From: Candidatus Woesearchaeota archaeon
GTDB lineage: Archaea > Nanobdellota > Nanobdellia > Woesearchaeales > UBA11576
Length of the DNA: 9,779 bases
NCBI GenBank assembly: GCA_019322385.1
Contig: JAHWIS010000124.1
Span: forward strand, 1 to 9,779
Direction of reading: 5' to 3'
Shown: positions 1 to 5,874 of the stretch, piece after piece
Position numbering within the stretch: position 1 is the first letter of the stretch
Layout of the letters: each line of letters opens with the position of its first letter
Position numbers and translations under genes: made by a program
Notes under the pieces: generated by a model
Told to the model about the DNA's origin: nothing
Database searches by the model: none
Seen by the model: only the letters and a program-made list of their open reading frames with translations

Positions 1-2
1 TA

Positions 3-638
3 GAAAGAGAAGAAGCAGAAAGAGAAAAAGAGCAGGACGAGACACTGAAAGAGATCGATAAAGCGTTGAAAGGACCAGAAAAAGAAGAAGAGAAAGTTGC
101 ACCAGCAAAAGAAAAAGCAGTTCTAGAGCCTCCAAAGATATTCTTCAATGTGCCTGATGAAAAAGAAAGGAATATCATGAAGATAATAAGTCCTGGCGAT
201 ACAGCGAACCAAGAAGATGATATAGGTGAGCTGAAAAAGAAAAAGCCTGCTGACCGGTTCTATTTTGCAATCAAAAAGAATAAGAAAGCAAGGATCAGCG
301 GCAAAGTAAAGATGGAGATGAACATCTATAAGCTAAGCAAAACAGACAAGACACCTGACGGAAAAGGTGATTTATGGATCCAACCAAAGAGCTGGTTCCT
401 CTTCGCAAAGGTCGGTAAAAAGGATTTCCAGAAGATCAGGCCAAATCACACAATAGACATTCCTGTGATAAAAGAAAATGATACTGACGTTGATATATTT
501 CCAAGGTTCACCTGCCCTGGAGACACAGAGTTAGGCCTTTATTATTTGTTCATTAAGCTTATACATGAAGGTAAAGGAGATAAAAAACAAGTGCTCCACA
601 ACAGCTGGATATACATAGATGTGGAAAAAATTGAATAA
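3..638 (+). CDS. Hypothetical protein with Glu/Lys-rich region and C-terminal beta-rich (possibly Ig-like) domain, 5' partial
   Basis: The reading frame is open from the left edge of the window, so the true start lies outside; the TTG at 66 is internal and has no ribosome site. The 211 visible residues begin with about 45 residues dominated by Glu, Lys and Ala, probably a helical or disordered linker. About 160 residues follow that alternate hydrophobic and polar positions like beta strands. Near the end, the stretch around 'CPGDTELGLYYLFIKL' and the closing 'WIYIDVEKIE' resemble the last strands of an Ig-like sandwich ('P-G-x-Y'). No catalytic motif is visible, and any signal peptide or membrane anchor would be upstream. 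The next gene starts 16 nt after the stop with no TATA box between, so the two are probably co-transcribed. I do not recognise the family. An extracytoplasmic adhesion or scaffold role is only a guess from the fold pattern. Confidence 0.8.
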   Translation, partial: EREEAEREKEQDETLKEIDKALKGPEKEEEKVAPAKEKAVLEPPKIFFNVPDEKERNIMKIISPGDTANQEDDIGELKKKKPADRFYFAIKKNKKARISGKVKMEMNIYKLSKTDKTPDGKGDLWIQPKSWFLFAKVGKKDFQKIRPNHTIDIPVIKENDTDVDIFPRFTCPGDTELGLYYLFIKLIHEGKGDKKQVLHNSWIYIDVEKIE

Positions 639-654
639 GATCAATCAGTGAAAA

Positions 655-1896
655 ATGGCAGTACCAACAACCACAACAGCAATCTTCGGTGCTATAGGGA
701 TAGTTGGACTTATCGCATTATTCATTGTCCTTATGAAGATAAAGAAGAAAGCCAGCGTACCTGAGCTCGAGAAAAAAGCAGAAGAACTGACAAAGGATGA
801 GCTCAAGCTCAAGCAATTGCTTGACAAGAAAGAGAACATCAGGGGCCAGGCAAAGACATCTGCTGTAAAGCACAACGCGTATCAGGTCAAGGACAGGGTA
901 GAACAGATAGAAGACACTGTAGATATGCAGGAGCAGCTTGTGCACAACATCACAAAGATAGACAAGAAGAGCCTGAACGCATTGAGGCATCTTGGGATCC
1001 AAATACGTTTTGCAGGTGCTCCGCACATGCACGTCACTGAATTCATGAAAGAGATAAAGAAGGCATGGAAGGATATTGATTCACAGCATGCAAGAGAGGC
1101 AAAGCTCAAAGAGATAAAGCAGGATCCTGATGGAGTGAGCAGGAATGTCAAATACGCTGCGCTGACAATGGTCTTGCTCAAGGTGCAGTATGACAAATTC
1201 AGGTCATTATACAAGAACCAGAGAGGAATCCTCAAAAAGATACGCTTTGCTTCAGACAAGCTCAAGAAGAAAAAAGTAGAGCTCAAGGATTATTCACGCA
1301 TATCTGACCTGCTCATGAAGCTTGCCAGCAGGACATCATATGAAAAGTCTGAGATTGACCGCATAATCGAGTTGACCAAGAGGCTTCGTTTCTATCTCAA
1401 GGAGCTGGAGAGCGCTGAGTCGCTGAAGTACAGGCCGTTCCTTGTTGTTGAAGGCCATCCTGTTGATATTGTAACAGATTCTGCTTCAGGAAAGACAGTG
1501 CCTGTAGGAAAGCATGAGAAGATCAGCCTGCCTTTCTTCAACACAAAGAGGATAACATTCAGCAGGCATGCCAGGTCAGGCCATATTGTGCTGCACAAGG
1601 ATGCTGCAGACCCGCATGCAGTGATAAGGAAGAACGGGAATTACTTCCTGTTTGCAGAGAGCAACGCTCCAACCTTTGTTGTCAGCAAGAGCCCAAGAAG
1701 GGCCATGGCGCTTGTCAACAGCAAGTCAGAGCAGCAGAACCTGGTGAATGAAATAAAGAGCGGCAAGTACACATTCCTGAAGAGATACACAGGTCCAAGG
1801 CAAGCGACTCTCTTCACAAAAGTAGAGAAGCTCAACTATGGCGATGAGATAATACTAGGCAACAACCGCTACAGGTTCAGGTTCGCCCAGAACTAG
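655..1896 (+). CDS. Membrane-anchored coiled-coil protein with C-terminal divergent FHA-like domain
   Basis: This 413-aa protein has three parts. Residues about 9-28 form one transmembrane helix followed by a Lys-rich stretch, so the bulk is probably cytoplasmic. Residues about 35-255 are highly charged and helical with coiled-coil character. Residues about 262-410 are beta-rich and resemble a forkhead-associated domain: 'FSRHARSGHIVL' matches the GR...IvL strand region, 'DPHAVI' sits where SxxHA.I is usual, 'NYFLF' follows, and 'LNYGDEIILGNNRYRF' matches the terminal L..GD.I.lG....F. FHA domains bind phosphothreonine. Here the Arg is kept (R304), the Gly before it is Ser, the binding-loop Ser is Asp (D319), NG is NA (337-338), and about 50 residues separate that loop from the last strands, so binding is uncertain. 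The ATG at 655 is chosen because it lies just before the hydrophobic helix. The gene probably shares a transcript with the preceding one. Confidence 0.85.
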   Translation: MAVPTTTTAIFGAIGIVGLIALFIVLMKIKKKASVPELEKKAEELTKDELKLKQLLDKKENIRGQAKTSAVKHNAYQVKDRVEQIEDTVDMQEQLVHNITKIDKKSLNALRHLGIQIRFAGAPHMHVTEFMKEIKKAWKDIDSQHAREAKLKEIKQDPDGVSRNVKYAALTMVLLKVQYDKFRSLYKNQRGILKKIRFASDKLKKKKVELKDYSRISDLLMKLASRTSYEKSEIDRIIELTKRLRFYLKELESAESLKYRPFLVVEGHPVDIVTDSASGKTVPVGKHEKISLPFFNTKRITFSRHARSGHIVLHKDAADPHAVIRKNGNYFLFAESNAPTFVVSKSPRRAMALVNSKSEQQNLVNEIKSGKYTFLKRYTGPRQATLFTKVEKLNYGDEIILGNNRYRFRFAQN

Positions 1897-1926
1897 CTAA
1901 AAACCCATTTAAACCACAACAAAACC

Positions 1927-1935
1927 TTTAAATAT
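1927..1935 (+). promoter_or_regulatory. TATA box for the 2019 gene
   Basis: TTTAAATAT is preceded by an A/C-rich BRE-like stretch (AAAACC). It is centred about 88 nt before the ATG at 2019, which predicts a transcript start near 1957 and a leader of about 60 nt. It lies 31 nt after the previous stop codon. Confidence 0.7.
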
Positions 1936-1951
1936 CACACTCCCCAAGATA

Positions 1952-1983
1952 GGCATAAAAGAGGCGCACAGCCTTCTTATGCT
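1952..1983 (+). other. Imperfect hairpin at the start of the 2019 leader
   Basis: Read as RNA, GGCAT (1952-1956) pairs with ATGCT (1979-1983), and AAGAGGC (1959-1965) pairs with GCCT-T-CTT (1971-1978). The loop is GCACA, with a two-A bulge on the left and a one-T bulge on the right. The predicted transcript start near 1957 would keep only the inner seven pairs, placing a hairpin at the extreme 5' end of the message. Its role is unknown; it may affect mRNA stability. Confidence 0.35.
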
Positions 1984-2004
1984 TATTATACTAAAACAAA
2001 ACCT

Positions 2005-2011
2005 AGAGGTG
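2005..2011 (+). promoter_or_regulatory. Shine-Dalgarno site of the 2019 gene
   Basis: AGAGGTG lies 7 nt before the ATG at 2019. The same AGAGGTG followed by AATCATG occurs in front of the PAC2 gene at 4610, which supports both start choices. Confidence 0.75.
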
Positions 2012-2018
2012 TACAATC

Positions 2019-2984
2019 ATGGAACCAAAAAAATTCCAGGAATCAAGAAAGCTCGGCCTGAAGATTGCTAATACAAGGCACGCTCTTTCTCTCCAAGGTA
2101 TCAGGGGATACCCTCATCTGAGACTGGTTGGAGAAAAGATCGATGTCAAGCGCGCTTACAGGGAAGAAAAAGCTGCTGATAAAGGCATAACTGCGTTTGA
2201 GGATTATGTGAACAAGCACATGGTCTTGCCAGCAGAGAAAAAACAAGGAGAGATAGTGATAAAAATACTCAAAGGCATAGACCACATGCACAAAGCAGGT
2301 TTTGATACGGGGATGTTCCTGAAGATAGCTGTGACTGACCAGATCGAATTCATCGACAAGGTGCTCAAGAGCAAGAAGATCCCTCCTGAGCTCAAGCAGA
2401 TGCTGGCCAAGAAGATGAAAAGGCCTCTCAAGAAATGGCATGAGGTGCTTCGGACAGTGCACAATAGTGCAAATGCTCTGTACGCAGCTGCCAAGGAACG
2501 GACAACTACAGCGTTGGCACTTACAAAAGCATTCCAGAAAGACGGCGCAAACTATTTCAGGATGCGAAAGCAGTACAGGCTTGTAAGGAAAGCATACAAG
2601 AAGCTTAAGGAATCCAGGAAGATCCAGAAGCATCTTTTGAAGATGGACATCAAATCAAAAGAGCAGGCAGAGAAAGAGCTGGAGATGCTGAGCCAGATGC
2701 TTGCACAAGCTGAAGAGCAATACGAAAGGGCAGAGAAGCTGCTGTTCATAGAATGGCAGGAAATAGATCAATATCTCCTGAACCTCGATAAAGAGATAAC
2801 ACTAGCTGTCAGGAACAAAGAGATCCCGCCAAACAGCGAAAAGCAGATACATGAATTGGTCGGCTTTGTTATCGAGCAGATACTCAAGCCGTTTGTGGTT
2901 GAGATCAACACAGGTGTGAACCAGCTCGATGCAAAGGTAAATGAGCTTGAAGGGAAAGTAGAGAAAGTGGCAAAAGCTGCTTGA
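2019..2984 (+). CDS. Basic all-helical coiled-coil protein, unknown function (321 aa)
   Basis: The protein is almost entirely helical, rich in Lys, Glu, Leu and Ala, and has no signal peptide or membrane segment, so it is probably cytoplasmic. Residues 1-55 are basic. Residues about 75-175 look like helices of a bundle, and about 180-260 form a long charged coiled-coil. A more hydrophobic segment follows ('HELVGFVIEQILKPFVVEI', about 278-296), then a short Lys/Glu helix ending in VAKAA. The gene at 3515 encodes a protein of nearly equal length, also helical, with the same five C-terminal residues, which suggests a paralogous or partner pair. No enzyme motif is visible. The gene has its own promoter (TATA at 1927) and a good ribosome site at 2005. 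A pyrimidine-rich stretch follows the stop. A structural or scaffold role is possible but not shown. Confidence 0.88.
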   Translation: MEPKKFQESRKLGLKIANTRHALSLQGIRGYPHLRLVGEKIDVKRAYREEKAADKGITAFEDYVNKHMVLPAEKKQGEIVIKILKGIDHMHKAGFDTGMFLKIAVTDQIEFIDKVLKSKKIPPELKQMLAKKMKRPLKKWHEVLRTVHNSANALYAAAKERTTTALALTKAFQKDGANYFRMRKQYRLVRKAYKKLKESRKIQKHLLKMDIKSKEQAEKELEMLSQMLAQAEEQYERAEKLLFIEWQEIDQYLLNLDKEITLAVRNKEIPPNSEKQIHELVGFVIEQILKPFVVEINTGVNQLDAKVNELEGKVEKVAKAA

Positions 2985-3012
2985 TTCCCTCTCTTATTTT
3001 CTTTTGTCTTTC
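2985..3012 (+). terminator. Pyrimidine/T-rich terminator-like stretch
   Basis: This stretch directly follows the stop codon and contains several T runs (TTATTTT, CTTTTG, CTTTCC), the usual form of archaeal intrinsic termination signals. A new TATA box begins just downstream at 3020, so a transcript boundary here is plausible. Confidence 0.45.
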
Positions 3013-3019
3013 CACAACA

Positions 3020-3028
3020 TTTATAAAT
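3020..3028 (+). promoter_or_regulatory. TATA box for the 3079 gene
   Basis: TTTATAAAT is preceded by ACAACA. It predicts a transcript start near 3050, about 28 nt before the ATG at 3079, with the ribosome site AGGGGTGA at 3063-3070 inside the leader. Confidence 0.7.
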
Positions 3029-3078
3029 AAAACACCCGTAGACATCAATATATCAAGCTTAAAGGGGTGAATAAAAAA

Positions 3079-3483
3079 ATGATGGAAGCTAAGGACATCC
3101 TGAGTTTCATTGCAGGTGCACTATTGTTTATTCTTGGACTGTTTCCTTTATTGAGTTCTTTTGGGATAGGGCCTGAATGGTTCAATGTATGGAGTTTCCT
3201 GCCTGTGACAGTGATTTCATGGGTGGTTGCTGTTGGAGCATTGTACCTTGTCATCGATTCTGTGATTGAGATCACCAACTCCAGCGCTATAGGGTTCATA
3301 TCAATCATCATAGCATTTGTGTGTCTCATGATCGGTGTGCTGCCTATTCTGCACGGATTCGGTATCGGACCTGACTTTTTCGCGCTCGGTTTCCTGGGCG
3401 GATTCACAGACTACCTGTACAACATCATATTCATGCTTGAAGGACTGTTCCTCATGATAGCGATGATTGCAATGGAGATGTAG
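3079..3483 (+). CDS. Small four-TM membrane protein with internal duplication
   Basis: This 134-aa protein has four hydrophobic segments (about 8-28, 39-61, 72-93 and 113-132) and little else. Residues 17-35 ('FILGLFPLLSSFGIGPEWF') and 83-101 ('LMIGVLPILHGFGIGPDFF') match closely, so it consists of two copies of a two-TM unit 66 residues apart, each with an FGIGP-D/E-aromatic turn. I start it at the ATG at 3079 rather than the in-frame GTG at 3067. That GTG is part of the Shine-Dalgarno sequence AGGGGTGA, which sits 8 nt before this ATG; the ATG at 3082 is also possible. I do not recognise the family. The protein lies between two genes for large helical proteins, and the following gene may be transcribed with it, since no TATA box separates them. 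Confidence 0.85.
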   Translation: MMEAKDILSFIAGALLFILGLFPLLSSFGIGPEWFNVWSFLPVTVISWVVAVGALYLVIDSVIEITNSSAIGFISIIIAFVCLMIGVLPILHGFGIGPDFFALGFLGGFTDYLYNIIFMLEGLFLMIAMIAMEM

Positions 3484-3495
3484 TCTTCCATAATC

Positions 3496-3502
3496 TTTTT
3501 TT
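3496..3502 (+). terminator. T7 run between the 3079 and 3515 genes
   Basis: Seven consecutive T's lie 13 nt after the stop at 3483, a possible weak terminator. The next gene starts 13 nt later with its own ribosome site (GGTGA, 3506-3510) and no TATA box in the gap, so readthrough is likely. The run may lower expression of the downstream gene. Confidence 0.3.
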
Positions 3503-3514
3503 CTTGGTGATTAT

Positions 3515-4471
3515 ATGGCGATTCATCTGAATCCTTTCAGGCTTTACAAAGGCAGGCTCTGCCTTAATCACGGCCTTATCGTTGAGATTCTCAGAAACAC
3601 CCATTTCTTCCTTCTCGCATACAAGAATCTCCTTGAGATAAACGGGAAAAGAGAGAGCGATGTAAAAGAGCTTAAGACGATCATGAAGAAGGCTGGAATA
3701 AAGACCCGAAAGAAGATTTCAGGAAAAGAGAAAGCAAAGCTGATAACTGAAGTCGCTGGACTGTTCAGCAAGAGTCTGGAAGATATCGACAAGATGCTCA
3801 AGAGCCTAAAGACAATAATACTTGATGATGAGACCTTCTTGTTCAGGGCTGTGAAAGAGATGAGGAAATTATACATGAAGTTCAGCAGGATAAAGCATAT
3901 CCCAGAGCACATGATGATCAATGTGCATGAGAGATTCCACAAGCTTATGGAAAACATGGCAGAAGTACAGAAACACGCCTGGATAATCTCAAAAGCCCAC
4001 GCAAGGGAGCGCGTCAAGCTGGAGGAGATAGAGATATTCTCTACATGGGTGATGCGGAGAAGGATAAGGAGGCAGACCATTGAGCTCGATCATATACGCA
4101 ACAGGATAGAGCCATTGACTGCAAAAGTAGAAAAGTTGCGGTTCGTAAAGACACATGAGGATATCCATATACTACATACAGATATATCAGAACTGTTGCG
4201 GCTGTACCATGAAGAGATGCATGACCTTAAGCGTATAATGCATGAGTCCGACGTCATCATACGCAGGACAGAGAAGCTGTTCAAGGCCATAGAGCGCGAA
4301 GCAGAACCTCTCGGTATGAAGATCCTGAAGAAGAACATAAAGAGCTATTCAAAGAAATTCAGAAAGCTCCTGCTGGACATCGAGAAGCTGTCAAGAAGGG
4401 AGCATCTAGAGATCAGCAAGATAGTGAAGAGCCTGCCGTCAGTACCGCGGCATGTTGCAAAAGCTGCATGA
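3515..4471 (+). CDS. Basic all-helical His-rich protein with three HExxH motifs, unknown function (318 aa)
   Basis: The protein is predicted to be almost wholly helical, strongly basic, and without a signal peptide or obvious membrane helix. It contains three HExxH sequences: HERFH (138-142), HEDIH (214-218) and HEEMH (232-236), with further His at 221 and 243. HExxH is the zinc motif of many metalloproteases. Here the motifs sit in charged coiled-coil-like helices without the flanking residues or glycine turn usual in zincins, so protease activity is doubtful. Metal binding in a helical bundle is an alternative. Residues 181-188 are an Arg-rich patch ('RRRIRRQT'). The C-terminus VAKAA matches that of the protein at 2019. 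The ATG follows GGTGA by 4 nt. The family is not recognised. Confidence 0.87.
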   Translation: MAIHLNPFRLYKGRLCLNHGLIVEILRNTHFFLLAYKNLLEINGKRESDVKELKTIMKKAGIKTRKKISGKEKAKLITEVAGLFSKSLEDIDKMLKSLKTIILDDETFLFRAVKEMRKLYMKFSRIKHIPEHMMINVHERFHKLMENMAEVQKHAWIISKAHARERVKLEEIEIFSTWVMRRRIRRQTIELDHIRNRIEPLTAKVEKLRFVKTHEDIHILHTDISELLRLYHEEMHDLKRIMHESDVIIRRTEKLFKAIEREAEPLGMKILKKNIKSYSKKFRKLLLDIEKLSRREHLEISKIVKSLPSVPRHVAKAA

Positions 4472-4502
4472 TATCATAACTAATTGTTACGAGTATGTAT
4501 TA

Positions 4503-4508
4503 TTTTTT
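4503..4508 (+). terminator. T6 terminator-like run after the 3515 gene
   Basis: Six T's lie about 30 nt past the stop at 4471, in an AT-rich context (ATTATTTTTTCTC). A new promoter follows at 4571. No strong hairpin precedes it, which is normal for archaeal termination. Confidence 0.45.
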
Positions 4509-4570
4509 CTCGTCGGGAAAGTTCCGATTCACGCGATTTGTACGGTAAGCCAGCTGTTTTCAAGGAAACA

Positions 4571-4579
4571 TTTATATAT
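4571..4579 (+). promoter_or_regulatory. TATA box for the PAC2 gene
   Basis: TTTATATAT is preceded by GGAAACA (BRE-like). It predicts transcription from about 4601 and a leader of about 20 nt containing the ribosome site AGAGGTG at 4610-4616. Confidence 0.75.
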
Positions 4580-4622
4580 CCCTCTTATTTAAGATTCAGT
4601 GTTCCAAAAAGAGGTGCAAATC

Positions 4623-5333
4623 ATGCGAATCGTGCTCAAGAAAAAGCCAAAGAATCCCATCATAATCGAAGGCTTTCCAGGCTTCGGTCTTGTCGGGACT
4701 ATTTCTACTGAATACCTGATCAATGAATTGAAAGCTGAACCTATAGGATCCATACACGCTGAAGACATCCCTCCGATGGCTGCAATACATGATAACAAGG
4801 TTGTACAGCCTATTGGTGTTTATTATGATAAGAAGAACAATCTTGTGATAATCCATGTCATGACAAATGTCAAGGGCATTGAGTGGCAGATAGGTGAGCT
4901 TGTCCTTGAGCTTGCAAAGCAGCTCGATGCAAAGGATGTTGTTGCGATCGAAGGCGTAGGGACCCCATTGCCAAGCGACAAGTCAGAAGCATATTATTAT
5001 GCCTCAAAAGAAACAGGCAGGAAGAAATTCGAGGCTTTCAAGCTCCAGCCATTGAAAGAGGGCATCATCCTTGGAGTGACATCAACACTCATCCTGCAGG
5101 GCGATGATAGGAACATCTCCTGCATATTTGTAGAGACCCATTCCAGCCTGCCTGACAGCAAGGCAGCAGCAAAGGCAATAGAAGTGCTGGACAAATACCT
5201 GGGCCTCAAGATAGCATATGAACCCCTTCTGAAGCAGGCAGAGAAGTTCGAGGAAAAAGTCCGTAATCTGATGGAGAAAGGCGCTGTAGCCACAGAAGAG
5301 CAGAAAAAGAAGACTTTGAGCTATGTGGGTTAA
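4623..5333 (+). CDS. PAC2-family protein (archaeal proteasome assembly chaperone homologue)
   Basis: This 236-aa protein has the hallmarks of the archaeal PAC2 family (COG2047/PbaB-like). The N-terminal strand and glycine loop 'IIIEGFPGFGLVG' are at 13-25, followed by 'STEYLINEL'. 'EGVGTPLPSDK' is at 110-120, the G-rich strand 'GIILGVTSTLIL' at 147-158, and 'HSSLPDSKAAAKAIEVLDKYLGL' near 173-195, ahead of a charged helical C-terminal tail. Eukaryotic PAC2 and archaeal homologues bind the proteasome alpha subunits; many archaeal members have no proven function. The longer frame beginning with GTG at 4599 is rejected because the promoter places the transcript start near there. The Shine-Dalgarno AGAGGTG (4610-4616) lies inside that extension, 6 nt before the ATG at 4623. 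The protein is cytoplasmic. The next gene begins within or just after the 3' end. Confidence 0.93.
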   Translation: MRIVLKKKPKNPIIIEGFPGFGLVGTISTEYLINELKAEPIGSIHAEDIPPMAAIHDNKVVQPIGVYYDKKNNLVIIHVMTNVKGIEWQIGELVLELAKQLDAKDVVAIEGVGTPLPSDKSEAYYYASKETGRKKFEAFKLQPLKEGIILGVTSTLILQGDDRNISCIFVETHSSLPDSKAAAKAIEVLDKYLGLKIAYEPLLKQAEKFEEKVRNLMEKGAVATEEQKKKTLSYVG

Positions 5334-5334
5334 T

Positions 5335-5342
5335 TTTATAAA
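5335..5342 (+). promoter_or_regulatory. TATA box for a leaderless transcript of the 5365 gene
   Basis: TTTATAAA begins 2 nt after the PAC2 stop codon. Its centre (about 5338.5) is 26-27 nt before the ATG at 5365, exactly where an archaeal transcript would begin, so the message may start on the ATG itself. Confidence 0.55.
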
Positions 5343-5364
5343 TCCTTTATTTCTTCTTACTTTG

Positions 5365-5874
5365 ATGCGACAAACCTCAAGCTTCAACATAATGGCTGTA
5401 GTTCTGATAATCATCGGCATCATATTCCTGCTTGAGAACTATGGTTTCATCAGTGGAGCCTGGTTTTTATGGCCTCTATTGCCGCTAATCATAGGGGTAG
5501 GGTTCTGCATGCTTTTTTTCAGGGCAAGGAAGGATATTGTCCTGCTGGGCCTGGGGTGCTTTATACTGCTCAACAGCATATTCTTCTTGTTCCTTAACTT
5601 TACAGGATGGTCTCTTCTGACATATCTGTGGCCTGTCTTCATAATCATCCTCGGCCTTACGTTCATAGCCTGCTACGCAGTCTCAAAGAAAAAAATACTT
5701 ATATACCTGGCTATCATCCTTATTGCGCTGGCAACATCATTCATATTGATTTTCGCTGTTTCGACAAGCCTTTGGCCGATCAGCATTATATTGACAGGAG
5801 CCAGTTTCATGATTATTAACCTGTTCGAGATTCGGAATAAAAAAAGCGGTGTTTCACGTGCAAAAAAAAAGTAA
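5365..5874 (+). CDS. Six-TM membrane protein, LiaI/LiaF-like TM domain (DUF5668-like)
   Basis: This 169-aa protein is nearly all membrane, with about six hydrophobic helices. The segment 'VLIIIGIIFLLENYGFISG...LWPLLPLIIGVGF' matches the pattern of the LiaI/LiaF-type TM domain found in envelope-stress proteins. The W-P unit recurs three times: 'FLWPLLPLIIGVGF', 'YLWPVFIIILGLTF' and 'SLWPISIILTGASF'. The C-terminal tail is strongly basic. The start is uncertain. An upstream ATG at 5323 would overlap the PAC2 gene by 11 nt and its codons would run through a TATA box, and the ATG at 5392 is also possible. I prefer 5365 because it lies 27 nt after that TATA box, as expected of a leaderless message. 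No Shine-Dalgarno is visible. The 3' end overlaps the radical SAM gene by 17 nt. A sensing or envelope role is inferred only from the domain resemblance. Confidence 0.82.
   Translation: MRQTSSFNIMAVVLIIIGIIFLLENYGFISGAWFLWPLLPLIIGVGFCMLFFRARKDIVLLGLGCFILLNSIFFLFLNFTGWSLLTYLWPVFIIILGLTFIACYAVSKKKILIYLAIILIALATSFILIFAVSTSLWPISIILTGASFMIINLFEIRNKKSGVSRAKKK
5847..5851 (+). promoter_or_regulatory. Ribosome site deciding the radical SAM start
   Basis: CGGTG lies 6 nt before the GTG at 5858. The GTG at 5849 overlaps this site, as the rejected GTG at 3067 overlaps the ribosome site of its gene, so 5858 is favoured as the start. Confidence 0.5.

Noticed and set aside
2043..2633. 196-codon open frame on the minus strand
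   Set aside because: It lies wholly inside the + strand gene at 2019, has a composition (Cys, Phe, Leu and Ser rich) expected of the complement of a purine-rich gene, and has no promoter or ribosome site. The same reasoning disposes of the other minus-strand frames, including 882-1286, 3045-3407 and 3568-4080.
3067..3081. GTG at 3067 as the start of the 4-TM protein
   Set aside because: This GTG is part of the Shine-Dalgarno sequence AGGGGTGA, which is correctly spaced for the ATG at 3079.
4484..4711. 75-codon + strand frame in the region before the PAC2 gene
   Set aside because: It runs through a poly-T stretch, the TATA box and the ribosome site, then into the PAC2 gene in another frame.
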